DNA of 64,000 nucleotides from Pseudomonadales bacterium (GCA_002708905.1 PAPM01000012.1:39638-103637), one strand, 5' to 3'. Shown: positions 27,276-36,646, numbered from the stretch's first letter. Made by a program: numbers and translations. Notes: a model not told the origin generated them from the letters alone.

Positions 27276-28048
27276 AGAGGGCACCCATATAAAGGATGCT
27301 CAATCACCTGGGTCTTCACCTTAAAAACACATTCGATCAGGTCAGGTCGCATTACCTCTGCAGGCGCACCCACCGCAACCGAGGCTCCATTGTGCAGCAT
27401 CATCACACGATCAGCAAAACGGGCCGCCAGGTTCAGGTCATGTACGATCACCAGCACCGTGACGGCCTTGCCGCAGACTTCCCGCACCAATTGCATCAGG
27501 TCAAGCTGATGGGAAAGGTCCAAGGCAGACGTGGGCTCATCCAGCAGTAACAAGCGTCGCCCGGTGGCCACCGGCTGCCAGATCTGCGTCAGCACTCTGG
27601 CCAACTGGACCCGCTGACGTTCTCCACCGGACAAGGCCGTATAGTGACGTTGCGCCAGATGCCGTACATCGCACACGTCCATCACCTCCTCCACAATTGC
27701 CTCATCCTGTTCACGCCCGGAATCATGGGGCATCCGCCCCATCAGGATCACATCGCGGGCGGCAAAGGGAAAACTGAGACTGGAAGACTGGGGCATCACG
27801 GCTCGCAACCGGGCCAGATCTCCCAGGGTCCAATTGGCCAGGGGCTTGCCGTCAAACCACACCTCTCCTGTGCTGGGAGACCATTCACCGGATAACGTGC
27901 GAAACAATGTGCTTTTACCGGCACCATTGGGACCCACTACGGCGACACACTCCCCCTCCGCCACCTGCAGGTTAATGCCTTGCAGCAGATCCCGGCCCCC
28001 GGTGTGAAAGCCCAGATCCGTCAACTGTAACACCGGATCAGACACCAT
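27263..28048 (-). CDS. hmuV: Haem/hemin ABC transporter ATPase HmuV
   Basis: A 261-residue ABC ATPase of the Fe3+-siderophore/haem class. Walker A GPNGAGKST (about 39-47), signature LSGGERQRV, Walker B LLLLDEP and the switch His (VIVHDLN) are intact. The sequence type (WTLGDLARLRAVMPQ, SFPFAARDVILMGRMPH) is that of HmuV rather than FecE or BtuD. It overlaps the end of hmuU by 11 bp and energises the HmuU permease for haem import from the periplasm. No hmuT or outer-membrane receptor lies in this window. Confidence 0.92.
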   Translation of the reverse strand: MVSDPVLQLTDLGFHTGGRDLLQGINLQVAEGECVAVVGPNGAGKSTLFRTLSGEWSPSTGEVWFDGKPLANWTLGDLARLRAVMPQSSSLSFPFAARDVILMGRMPHDSGREQDEAIVEEVMDVCDVRHLAQRHYTALSGGERQRVQLARVLTQIWQPVATGRRLLLLDEPTSALDLSHQLDLMQLVREVCGKAVTVLVIVHDLNLAARFADRVMMLHNGASVAVGAPAEVMRPDLIECVFKVKTQVIEHPLYGCPLVVS

Positions 28049-29072
28049 AAAGCTGCCCCCTGCGACGCTGCACCACCAGAAACAGGAAGAACGGTGCCCC
28101 CAAAGCGGCAGTCAGCACCCCCACCGGGAGTTCCTGCGGCTCCACCACCAGGCGGGCCGCCAGATCGGCGAGGCTGAGTAAAGCAGCGCCCAACAGGGCA
28201 GAGCCCGGCAACAGCCAGCGGTGATCCGGGCCCAACACCAGACGCACAATATGAGGGACCACCAGCCCGACAAAACCAATGACGCCCACCGAAGCCACCG
28301 ACACCCCCACCGCCAGTGCGGCCAACACAATTACCTTTAAGCGCAGGCGCTCCACCTGAATTCCCAGGTGACGTGCTTCAGACTCCCCCAGCAGGAGCGC
28401 ATTCAAGCCTTTCCACAGTAGCGGGATCATCACCAGGGACAACAGGGCAAAAGGCGCCACCCAGCTCACCTTCTCCCAGGACGCCACATTAAAGCTGCCC
28501 ATCAACCAATACACCAGATTACGTAACCGCACGTCCTCAGCGGTGGTAGCCAGGTAACTTATGCAGGCGCTGGTCATGGCATTGATGGCCACACCGGCCA
28601 GCAGCATGGTAGCCACCGATGTGCCCAAGGGTCCCACTCCAAGTCGATACACCAGGGCCGTCACCAGGGCTCCCCCGAAAAAAGCAAACAGCGGCAGGTT
28701 CCAGCTGGGGGAAAACCAGCCCCAGGTACCCCCCAGCACGATAGCGATCGCGGCGCCCACGGCCGCGCCTCCGGACACCCCGATCAAGCTGGGGTCCGCC
28801 AGGGGATTGCGGAACAGTCCCTGCACCATGGCACCGGACACCGCCAGACAAGCACCCACTAACACGGCAAGACAGACCCTCGGCATGCGGATCTGCCACA
28901 CCACCATATCCGCAGTCCCTGTAATGGCCTCGCCCACTAAACGCCCGACCACCACATCCACCAATTCCGCCACCGGCACCGTTATAGAGCCCAGCGACAG
29001 TGATAGACCGACACTCGCCATCAGCAGCATCAGCAATAAACAGTGGAATACCAGAGGCCTGGAATGGAACAT
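28038..29072 (-). CDS. hmuU: Haem ABC transporter permease HmuU (FecCD family)
   Basis: Multi-spanning inner-membrane permease of the FecCD/BtuC family, about ten helices, with the conserved RNPLADPSLIGVSGGAAVGA block and a C-terminal GFVGLVVPHIVRL segment. Start 29072 (344 aa) is chosen because the first helix begins shortly after; in-frame ATGs at 29135 and 29219 fall in or before a terminator hairpin. No strong ribosome site is visible at any choice. A TATAAT on the minus strand (29106-29111) could drive hmuUV separately from the Fur box further upstream. Confidence 0.9.
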   Translation of the reverse strand: MFHSRPLVFHCLLLMLLMASVGLSLSLGSITVPVAELVDVVVGRLVGEAITGTADMVVWQIRMPRVCLAVLVGACLAVSGAMVQGLFRNPLADPSLIGVSGGAAVGAAIAIVLGGTWGWFSPSWNLPLFAFFGGALVTALVYRLGVGPLGTSVATMLLAGVAINAMTSACISYLATTAEDVRLRNLVYWLMGSFNVASWEKVSWVAPFALLSLVMIPLLWKGLNALLLGESEARHLGIQVERLRLKVIVLAALAVGVSVASVGVIGFVGLVVPHIVRLVLGPDHRWLLPGSALLGAALLSLADLAARLVVEPQELPVGVLTAALGAPFFLFLVVQRRRGQLYGV

Positions 29073-29137
29073 ATCAGTCAGGTCACGCACAAAAATGAGC
29101 TGGCTATTATAAGGAGGCAGGTTTCGCAGGGCCATGA

Positions 29138-29292
29138 ATAAAAAACCGGGGGCCGAAGCCCCCGGTAATCGCACCACGAACAGTTGTGAACGCATGCCGG
29201 CGTATTGATTCAGCACCATTCAGGTGTAGAGAGGAGAGAGGGGCCATGACAGGGCGCTGAGCCATTCAATCCGAACATGTGCTTCACAACAT
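29138..29292 (-). ncRNA. Candidate Fur-regulated small RNA (RyhB/PrrF-like logic)
   Basis: Minus-strand transcript predicted from a Fur-box promoter to an intrinsic terminator, about 155 nt, with no recognisable coding content. Its 5' end (GUUGUGAA) can pair with UUCACAAC just before the terminator (plus-strand 29283-29290 with 29183-29190). Inside that, AUUGA pairs UCAAU (29266-29270 with 29204-29208) and CAGCGCC pairs GGUGCUG (29253-29259 with 29211-29217), leaving a loop with the unpaired pyrimidine run CCCCUCUCUCCUCUCU, complementary to Shine-Dalgarno sequences. This resembles the logic of iron-sparing sRNAs; no sequence similarity to RyhB or PrrF was recognised. It could also be an attenuated hmuUV leader. 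Confidence 0.6.
29139..29165 (-). terminator. Intrinsic terminator with UUCG loop upstream of hmuU
   Basis: On the minus strand CCGGGGGC-UUCG-GCCCCCGG is followed by UUUUUUAUU. The 8-bp GC stem, UUCG tetraloop and U-tract make it a textbook terminator. It lies between the Fur-box promoter and hmuU. Confidence 0.9.
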
Positions 29293-29297
29293 GAAAT

Positions 29298-29327
29298 AAT
29301 GATAATAATTATCATTTGCGGATGCAA
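29298..29327 (-). promoter_or_regulatory. Fur box overlapping a minus-strand promoter
   Basis: AATGATAATAATTATCATT at 29298-29316 is a perfect 9-1-9 palindrome very close to the 19-bp Fur consensus. On the minus strand, TTGCAT (29322-29327) and TATCAT (29299-29304) form -35 and -10 elements with a 17-nt spacer, and the Fur box covers the -10 and most of the spacer. It may also affect the rightward Rieske gene 104 bp away. Confidence 0.88.
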
Positions 29328-29419
29328 CACTTTTTCGAGAATATTTTTGTATACGCAGGGTTTACTGCTGCTGTGGTATGGTTCCACTTTGATTTTTGCA
29401 CTACACAGAGAGGTAATTC

Positions 29420-29734
29420 ATGACAGTCCTGTGCCAGGTCCACGATATTGAGGAAGATAGCGCTAAAGGGTTCGACATAGATGGGCAATCCGTATTTGCC
29501 GTCAAGAAAGACGGCCGGCTTTACGTCTACATCAATTCCTGCCCACACATTGGCATTCCCCTTGAGTTTCAACCGGATGAGTTCCTGGATATGGAAAAAC
29601 GCTTTATCCAGTGCGCCAACCATGGTGCGCTGTTTGAAATAGAAACCGGTGACTGTATTGCCGGGCCTTGTGCCGGCCAGGCCTTGAAAGCCGCGCCTTT
29701 TGAAATCGTGGGCGAAGAGATTCGCCTGGTATAG
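29420..29734 (+). CDS. Small Rieske [2Fe-2S] protein
   Basis: A 104-residue soluble ferredoxin-like protein with both Rieske ligand pairs: Cys41-Pro-His43 (CPHIGIPLEF) and Cys65-x-x-His68 (CANHGALF). No signal peptide or transmembrane helix. Such stand-alone Rieske proteins resemble the small subunit of nitrite reductase (NirD type) or oxygenase ferredoxins; the partner here is unknown. A GAGAGGT ribosome site precedes the ATG. The Fur box upstream and the downstream methyltransferase gene (32 bp away) suggest iron-responsive expression of the pair. Confidence 0.88.
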   Translation: MTVLCQVHDIEEDSAKGFDIDGQSVFAVKKDGRLYVYINSCPHIGIPLEFQPDEFLDMEKRFIQCANHGALFEIETGDCIAGPCAGQALKAAPFEIVGEEIRLV

Positions 29735-29766
29735 ACCCACCTGTCAGCAACCCAATGGGGGAAACA

Positions 29767-30624
29767 ATGGATTCAACGGGTATTAGTTTTACCGCACTGT
29801 TTACGGGTCACGTGTGGTACGAAAACGGCATGTCGGCCCGCTTTTTCACGTCACCTAAAGCGCGCCTGCTGCACAGCGCGGCGCAACCAGTGGAGAAGGC
29901 GGGCCGGAGACTGCTTGGGATCACCGTCGAAGACATGCTGCTGCAACGGCATCACATTATTGATCATCGGATTGATACCCTGGTGAAACAGGAAGGCGTA
30001 ACCCAGATTCTGGAGATTGCCTGTGGTTATTCCCCCAGAGGGTATAAACTGTCACGCAAGTACCCGCAGCTGAAGTATGTGGAAGCGGACCTGCCGCATA
30101 TGGCCCTGCGCAAACGCACACTGCTGCAGCAGCACCGCGGCTTCGGCCCGGATCACCAGGTGATTGGATGCGATGTCTTTGCCGACGGCAAACCCTATGG
30201 CCTGGACTATATAATGAAGGAAGTACTGGATTCCTCACGCCCCACACTCATTATTACGGAGGGGCTGGTGAACTACTTCCGACTGGAGGACATCAGCCAG
30301 GTCTGGAAGCGGATCGCCCACCTGGGGCAGGCTTTCCCAAAAGCCTGGTACATCACCGACCTGGTTCCAAAACCGGCACAACGCTGGAAACCGGTCATGA
30401 ATGCAGCCACGTCCATGCTGTCGATGGCAACCCGCGCCAGTGTCAATCTCCACTTCAACGGCAATGCACAGATTGAGCAGGGATTGCGGCAATGCGGTTT
30501 CAGCCAGGTCACCGTGTTCAGGCCTGAGCAGTTCCGGGATGTACTGCCGATTCCCCTGGCCAATACCTCGTCCCCAACCAAGAGCATTGTGCGCGTGGTA
30601 GAATGCCAAATTCATCCGCAATAA
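29767..30624 (+). CDS. Class I SAM methyltransferase, leucine-carboxyl-methyltransferase-like
   Basis: A 285-residue protein with SAM-binding motif I in ILEIACGYSPRGY (about residues 78-90), a following acidic residue in VEADLP and an IITEGLVNYF segment, as in the LCMT/PPM1 or polyketide O-methyltransferase group. The start at 29767 has a GGGGGA site upstream; an in-frame ATG at 29755 lies within that site. Substrate is unknown. It follows the Rieske gene and ends before a bidirectional terminator, so the two probably form one transcript. Confidence 0.82.
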   Translation: MDSTGISFTALFTGHVWYENGMSARFFTSPKARLLHSAAQPVEKAGRRLLGITVEDMLLQRHHIIDHRIDTLVKQEGVTQILEIACGYSPRGYKLSRKYPQLKYVEADLPHMALRKRTLLQQHRGFGPDHQVIGCDVFADGKPYGLDYIMKEVLDSSRPTLIITEGLVNYFRLEDISQVWKRIAHLGQAFPKAWYITDLVPKPAQRWKPVMNAATSMLSMATRASVNLHFNGNAQIEQGLRQCGFSQVTVFRPEQFRDVLPIPLANTSSPTKSIVRVVECQIHPQ

Positions 30625-30655
30625 CTCCTTTGGTACCATAAAAGAGCACGATTCG

Positions 30656-30684
30656 AAAAATGGGCCTGTTTATGGCCCATTTTT
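30656..30684. terminator. Bidirectional intrinsic terminator after the methyltransferase gene
   Basis: AAAAATGGGCC (30656-30666) pairs perfectly with GGCCCATTTTT (30674-30684) over a 7-nt loop. The A/T ends provide a U-tract on either strand. Confidence 0.88.
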
Positions 30685-30817
30685 GTTTCGTAACCATTTG
30701 GTAACTCCTCACAAGCAAGCAATCTAATAGTGCACACCTACAATATTCACGCTCCATATTGATTCAAAAGATCCAAAACCTCCCACTCCGCTACCACATT
30801 CCAGCCATTTACCGAAC

Positions 30818-30834
30818 TTGGCATACATGTTGAA
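30818..30834 (+). promoter_or_regulatory. Possible sigma-54 promoter for nrtABD
   Basis: TTGGCATACATGTTGAA resembles the sigma-54 consensus YTGGCACGRNNNTTGCW, with GG and a near-GC element (GA instead of GC) ten bases apart. It lies 65 nt before nrtA. Nitrate transport is commonly under NtrC/sigma-54 control, which is the main reason to list this imperfect match. Confidence 0.35.
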
Positions 30835-30898
30835 ACCTCAAGCCAGAGGAGCTTCGGTACTTATTTGAATTGGACCATTTTCGTAATTGGAGTTAGCA

Positions 30899-32296
<1,398 letters not shown>

Positions 32297-32358
32297 GTCA
32301 CGACCGCCGGAGCCCGCAGTAAGGCTCCGGCACCCTTAAGTTAGAGGAGGCACATGCA

Positions 32359-33381
32359 ATGACTGCTCGGGTAATGAATCTGTTTGAATCAATCGGTTTT
32401 TCCTGGCTGGTGTCTATTATGAAGTTATTTACACTGCAAAACCCCAAAGAACAGATCGAAAACCTCATCCGCACGCTGGGTGTCCCCCTGTTTGCGTTCG
32501 CTGTGTTTCTCGGCATATGGCACATGGGAGCCTCACAAATCGAAACCAGTCTCGGCAAGGTGCCCGGCCCCGCAGCCGTATGGGAGCAAACCGTCGGCCT
32601 GTGGGAAGAACACAAGGCAGAGCGTGTTAAAGAAGCGGCCTTCTATGAACGGCAGGAAGAGCGTAACGCCAAGAAACTGGCCGCGAACCCGGACGCCAAA
32701 GTAAAAATGCGGGATTACACCGGTAAGCCCACGTATATCGACCAGATTTTTACCAGTTTGAAAACGGTGTTTGCCGGTTTCCTGCTGGCCAGCGCCATCG
32801 CCATTCCATTAGGCATCATCTGCGGTTTAAGCAACACCATGTACACAGCCATGAACCCGATAATCCAGTTATTCAAACCGGTGTCGCCACTGGCATGGCT
32901 GCCAATCGTTACTCTGGTGGTGAGCGCACTGTATGTCAGCGACGATCCGGTGTTTGCCAAATCCTTTGTCAACTCAGCCATCACCGTCACCCTGTGCTGC
33001 CTGTGGCCCACACTGATCAACACCATCGTCGGTGTTTCCTCACTGGACAACGACCTGGTCAACGTTTCCAAAGTTCTGCGCCTGAACTGGTGGACCAAGA
33101 TCACCAAAATCGTGCTGCCCTCTTCCGTGCCCATGATTTTCACCGGACTACGTCTGTCCCTGGGTGTGGGCTGGATGGTGTTGATTGCTGCGGAAATGCT
33201 GGCGCAAAACCCCGGCCTGGGCAAGTTCGTATGGGATGAGTTCCAGAACGGCAGCTCACAATCTTTGGGTCGCATCATGGTTGCAGTTCTCACCATCGGC
33301 TTTATCGGCTTCCTGCTGGATCGCCTGATGCTGTCACTGCAGAAATCATTCTCCTGGGATAAAGACGCCATCGTGCGTTAA
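32359..33381 (+). CDS. nrtB: Nitrate ABC transporter permease NrtB
   Basis: A 340-residue inner-membrane permease of the BPD transport family. The EAA-type loop is present in the C-terminal half (SKVLRLNWWTKITKIVLPSS). A charged segment of about 65 residues (about 82-145, rich in Glu/Lys/Arg) separates the first helix from the rest, making it longer than cyanobacterial NrtB (about 280 aa). AGGAGG (32345-32350) precedes the ATG by 8 nt. Forms the membrane channel with the NrtD ATPase. Confidence 0.92.
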   Translation: MTARVMNLFESIGFSWLVSIMKLFTLQNPKEQIENLIRTLGVPLFAFAVFLGIWHMGASQIETSLGKVPGPAAVWEQTVGLWEEHKAERVKEAAFYERQEERNAKKLAANPDAKVKMRDYTGKPTYIDQIFTSLKTVFAGFLLASAIAIPLGIICGLSNTMYTAMNPIIQLFKPVSPLAWLPIVTLVVSALYVSDDPVFAKSFVNSAITVTLCCLWPTLINTIVGVSSLDNDLVNVSKVLRLNWWTKITKIVLPSSVPMIFTGLRLSLGVGWMVLIAAEMLAQNPGLGKFVWDEFQNGSSQSLGRIMVAVLTIGFIGFLLDRLMLSLQKSFSWDKDAIVR

Positions 33382-33408
33382 TCGAGTCGCACTCACGAGG
33401 AAAGAATC

Positions 33409-34203
33409 ATGCAAGGTTATCTTACGATCGAACAGGTGCACATGGATTTCGACACGCCCAAGGGCACCTTTAAAGCGCTGGACAACGTCACCCTGAAAAT
33501 CGATAAGGGCGAATTCGTTTCCCTGATCGGTCATTCCGGTTGCGGTAAATCCACCGTACTCAACATCGTTGCGGGATTACTGGTGTCCACTCAGGGCAGC
33601 GTGCTCCTGGATGGCAAAGAAGTGAATGAACCCGGCCCGGAGCGTGCTGTTGTATTCCAAAATCATTCCCTGCTGCCTTGGCTGACGGCTTATCAGAATG
33701 TCGAACTGGCGGTTAAGCAGGTGTTCAAGAGCTCCATGAACAAGAAGGAAATGGACGAGTGGATCAAGCACAACCTGCGTCTGGTCCATATGGATCACGC
33801 CACCAACAAACGCCCCGGCGAAATCTCAGGCGGTATGAAACAGCGGGTGGGCATTGCCCGCGCACTGGCCATGAAACCAAAAGTCTTGTTGATGGACGAA
33901 CCCTTCGGTGCACTGGACGCGTTGACCCGCGCTCATCTGCAGGATTCCGTCATGGAAATTCAGTCGGAGTTGAACAACACCGTCATCATGATTACCCACG
34001 ACGTGGACGAAGCAGTATTGTTGTCGGATCGCATTGTGATGATGACCAATGGCCCGGCGGCGACCATTGGTGAGATTCTGGAAATTGATCTACCCCGCCC
34101 CCGTCACCGCCTTGAGCTGGCCGATGACAGCAAGTACAACCATTATCGTGCGGAGGTTTTACGCTTCCTGCACGAACGCCACTCCAATCCTAATGCGGCC
34201 TGA
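33409..34203 (+). CDS. nrtD: Nitrate ABC transporter ATPase NrtD
   Basis: A 264-residue ABC ATPase with Walker A GHSGCGKST, Q-loop FQNHSLLPWLTAYQN, signature SGGMKQRVGIARALA and Walker B VLLMDEPFGALD. The PWLTAYQNVELAVKQ type is typical of nitrate/sulfonate/taurine importers, and the NrtA/NrtB context makes nitrate the substrate. It has no NrtA-like C-terminal fusion, so it is NrtD rather than NrtC. It lies 27 bp after nrtB and is followed by a strong terminator. Cytoplasmic nitrate or nitrite reductase genes are not in this window. Confidence 0.92.
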   Translation: MQGYLTIEQVHMDFDTPKGTFKALDNVTLKIDKGEFVSLIGHSGCGKSTVLNIVAGLLVSTQGSVLLDGKEVNEPGPERAVVFQNHSLLPWLTAYQNVELAVKQVFKSSMNKKEMDEWIKHNLRLVHMDHATNKRPGEISGGMKQRVGIARALAMKPKVLLMDEPFGALDALTRAHLQDSVMEIQSELNNTVIMITHDVDEAVLLSDRIVMMTNGPAATIGEILEIDLPRPRHRLELADDSKYNHYRAEVLRFLHERHSNPNAA

Positions 34204-34238
34204 TCTTGTATAGGTTTTCTTTGGTGTTCTCCGAACCG

Positions 34239-34280
34239 CAAACGCAACCACGATAACCTTATGGTTGCGTTTGTTTTTTT
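34239..34280 (+). terminator. Strong intrinsic terminator after nrtABD
   Basis: CAAACGCAACCA (34239-34250) pairs perfectly with TGGTTGCGTTTG (34262-34273) over an 11-nt loop and is followed by seven Ts (34274-34280). Confidence 0.95.
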
Positions 34281-34302
34281 CCTGAATTGAGTTAAAGAGA
34301 TC

Positions 34303-34842
34303 CTAGTGCTGAGCCACCTGATCCGGTTGCACCAATTGATGTAACACCAGCGCCATTTCAGCCACCTTGGTTACCGCATTAACGGATAGGGTCGCACCGG
34401 TAATACCATCAATACTCTTGGATAGCCCTTCGCCTCTTAACGTTACATTGGCAAATTGCCGGGTAAAACTTTCTTCATGCACTTCACCGCCCCGCTCCTC
34501 CCGGTAAACCAGAATTTTGATATCCACAATGGCATTGTTCTCAACCACGATTCCCATGGTGATGGGTTGATCCTTACCAATTTCATCAATAATCCAGGCC
34601 GTGCGGTTGCCCTGGTGCCAATAGCGGATACGTCCGGCAGGATAGGGATGGGAAAGGATACGGTTGATTTGCTTTTTGAGATCACGATTCAGGCGCAACA
34701 TTTTCCAACCGGGTTCATCAGCAAACGCCTGCGCCAGAAAATCTTCTTTACTTAGATACTGAATCTGTGGAATTCCCAGCGCAAACGCACCGGGGATTCC
34801 CACGCACAGGTATAACAGAAAACCAAATACTACTTGTTTCAC
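34303..34842 (-). CDS. FMN-binding domain protein, secreted
   Basis: A 179-residue exported protein (signal peptide about 1-22). The C-terminal half is an FMN_bind domain ending in the flavinylation-type motif DGITGATLS (145-153), where Thr151 is the expected site of covalent FMN attachment by ApbE. Such proteins move electrons in the periplasm. The gene starts 1 bp after the stop of the LolB-MpaB fusion gene, so the two are almost certainly coexpressed and may be redox partners. No apbE is present in the window. Confidence 0.85.
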   Translation of the reverse strand: MKQVVFGFLLYLCVGIPGAFALGIPQIQYLSKEDFLAQAFADEPGWKMLRLNRDLKKQINRILSHPYPAGRIRYWHQGNRTAWIIDEIGKDQPITMGIVVENNAIVDIKILVYREERGGEVHEESFTRQFANVTLRGEGLSKSIDGITGATLSVNAVTKVAEMALVLHQLVQPDQVAQH

Positions 34843-34843
34843 G

Positions 34844-36484
34844 TTAGTTCACCAGGCGTTCAACACCAGCGGCTTCGATGATCTTACGCTGATACCAGCC
34901 CACACGCTCCCCCCGCAGGCGGGCCTGGGCCTCGTGATACACGGGATTCACACTCACGGAATCAGGCATCAACCAGTTATACAACTTGGAAGACGGTTTG
35001 ATCCAGCCGTAATAGTTGATGGAGTACCACAAGCCATAATCCATATCATATTGCTCACGGATAGGCGCGGGCAGATTCACAGCCGTCGCCACTTCCTGCA
35101 CCCACAGTGGCAATGCCAGGATAATAGAGCCCTGATTAAACAGGTCTTCTTTCAGCATTTTCGCATTATCGGTAACCGTCAGCTGAGGACTGTGAACCAT
35201 GGTTTCAACGTAGTCTTCGAAGGCAGTCCAATTGGGCGGATTGGCACTTTCAGGAATGCCAAACATCATATTGAACAGCTTGATTTCCTCGTAGAATTTA
35301 TCCTGCTCTGCCTTGGTCAGCGGCTGCTCATATTCCTCATACATTTTCACCAGGGTATCCCACAGGGTCGCCGACACCCAGATCATGGCGGACACCTCAT
35401 TGGCGCCGTAATGGCTGCCTTCTTTGAAGGCACCGGCTTCGTAAGGGATCTGGCCTTCAATGGCATTATGAATCTTATGTACGGTATTCGCTGCATCCAT
35501 TACCTGGGGCATGCTGCCGTAGACGATGGTGGAGATATAAATAAACGTTCGGCGTGCCCGTTCCAGAGGGTCATAGCGAACAATGGAATGCTCATCAATG
35601 CCGGCCGTAATCCAGGGATGTGCCGTCTGCATCAACAGGGCCCGTCCGGCCCCCATGGCAGCCGGTGTTACCCGCGAGGTCAGTCGCCACATCATGGAAT
35701 CCGGTCCGTACAAGCCAATGCGCGAATCCGGGATAGCGCCGTGTACTTTATAGAGTTGCTTACAGAAGTCCTGGTCATCAATCCAACGGGGCAACGGTGG
35801 CTCACCGGTGCGGGGCACCAGCTGATCGATCGTTGCGCCATAGTGATGGCCATTTGATTCTGAAGCACTGGATACCGCTTCAATATCAAAGTCAGTTGGG
35901 CATGGTGTGCTCAGATAACCCGTCTCTGCCCGCACCAACTGCATGTCCACCTGCGTTTTCTTTTTCTGCAGGGAGATTTCATCGGGCAAGCGGTAGCGGC
36001 CCACCTTCATGTAGTTGTTGTACTCGATATCCCAATCGGCTTCCCTGATCTCTTCCACCTGGTCTTCATCCGTGGCGATCTCGGCACTGCCACTGGCGGG
36101 CAATGCCCGCAGCCAGAAGCCAAGGTTATCCATGGGCAGGGTTTCGCGCACCGCATCAGCCAGTTCCCGGGCTTGCGGATCTTTTACCTCGACCGCGACA
36201 TCCGCCTCCCCTTCATACCCGGAAATGACCGCCTTGGCTTCTCCCACCGGCGAATCGGGGCGCAGGGATAACTGGTACTCGCCATCCACCTGGCGGTATT
36301 CAAACCAGGTCTTTTGCTTACCTGAATTATTCTTGATGGAAACCTGCCCCTCAACCGACCATTCGTTAAGTGTTTCAGGGTCGGCGGGAATAAATTCTTT
36401 CTTTGGAAGTATTGAAGAACAACCCTGCATGACCAATCCAGACAGCAGCAAACAGGGGAGTGCAAGAGAACGAAGGGCTTGCAT
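34844..36484 (-). CDS. LolB-MpaB (DUF2236, rubber-oxygenase-like) fusion lipoprotein
   Basis: A 546-residue protein with two unrelated domains in one frame. The signal peptide ends in a lipobox (QGC, Cys22). Residues about 40-192 match LolB, the outer-membrane lipoprotein receptor fold: YQLSLRPDSPVGEA, LGFWLRALPASG and a late RLPDEISL segment. After a linker, residues about 245-520 match the DUF2236/MpaB/Lcp haem-oxygenase family (LLMQTAHPWITAGIDEHS, then RRTFIYISTIVYGS); His289 and His299 are candidates for haem contacts. Start 36484 is set by GGAGGT seven bases upstream. Substrate is unknown. It precedes the FMN-binding gene by 1 bp. I know of no such LolB fusion. Confidence 0.85.
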   Translation of the reverse strand: MQALRSLALPCLLLSGLVMQGCSSILPKKEFIPADPETLNEWSVEGQVSIKNNSGKQKTWFEYRQVDGEYQLSLRPDSPVGEAKAVISGYEGEADVAVEVKDPQARELADAVRETLPMDNLGFWLRALPASGSAEIATDEDQVEEIREADWDIEYNNYMKVGRYRLPDEISLQKKKTQVDMQLVRAETGYLSTPCPTDFDIEAVSSASESNGHHYGATIDQLVPRTGEPPLPRWIDDQDFCKQLYKVHGAIPDSRIGLYGPDSMMWRLTSRVTPAAMGAGRALLMQTAHPWITAGIDEHSIVRYDPLERARRTFIYISTIVYGSMPQVMDAANTVHKIHNAIEGQIPYEAGAFKEGSHYGANEVSAMIWVSATLWDTLVKMYEEYEQPLTKAEQDKFYEEIKLFNMMFGIPESANPPNWTAFEDYVETMVHSPQLTVTDNAKMLKEDLFNQGSIILALPLWVQEVATAVNLPAPIREQYDMDYGLWYSINYYGWIKPSSKLYNWLMPDSVSVNPVYHEAQARLRGERVGWYQRKIIEAAGVERLVN

Positions 36485-36611
36485 TGGAGCCACCTCCACT
36501 AGTGGGTACATCAGTTCTATTTGTTATACGACTGACATCCTACCCACAACGAGACATTATTTCAATATTGTCCCAGAAGAATATGGGGGCCCTTTACGCT
36601 AATACAAACAT

Positions 36612-36646
36612 GTAAAAGGCCGGTAACAAAAGTACCGGCCTTTTAC
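36612..36646. terminator. Bidirectional terminator between the DUF1501 and LolB-MpaB genes
   Basis: GTAAAAGGCCGGTA (36612-36625) is perfectly complementary to TACCGGCCTTTTAC (36633-36646), a 14-bp stem with a 7-nt loop. It ends the leftward cytochrome/DUF1501 transcript and separates it from the LolB-MpaB gene. Confidence 0.85.

Noticed and set aside
29090..29270. Possible small hemP/hmuP-like gene or cobalamin riboswitch upstream of hmuU
   Set aside because: The minus-strand frames in this interval do not match HemP (no LRxTxxGKLILTK end) and contain the terminator hairpin. None of the conserved cobalamin-riboswitch blocks is visible. The sRNA or attenuator reading fits better.
36538..36550. 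13-base repeat TCCTACCCACAAC shared with 45486-45498
   Set aside because: Matches of this length are expected by chance in 64 kb, and the two copies lie in different orientations relative to their genes.
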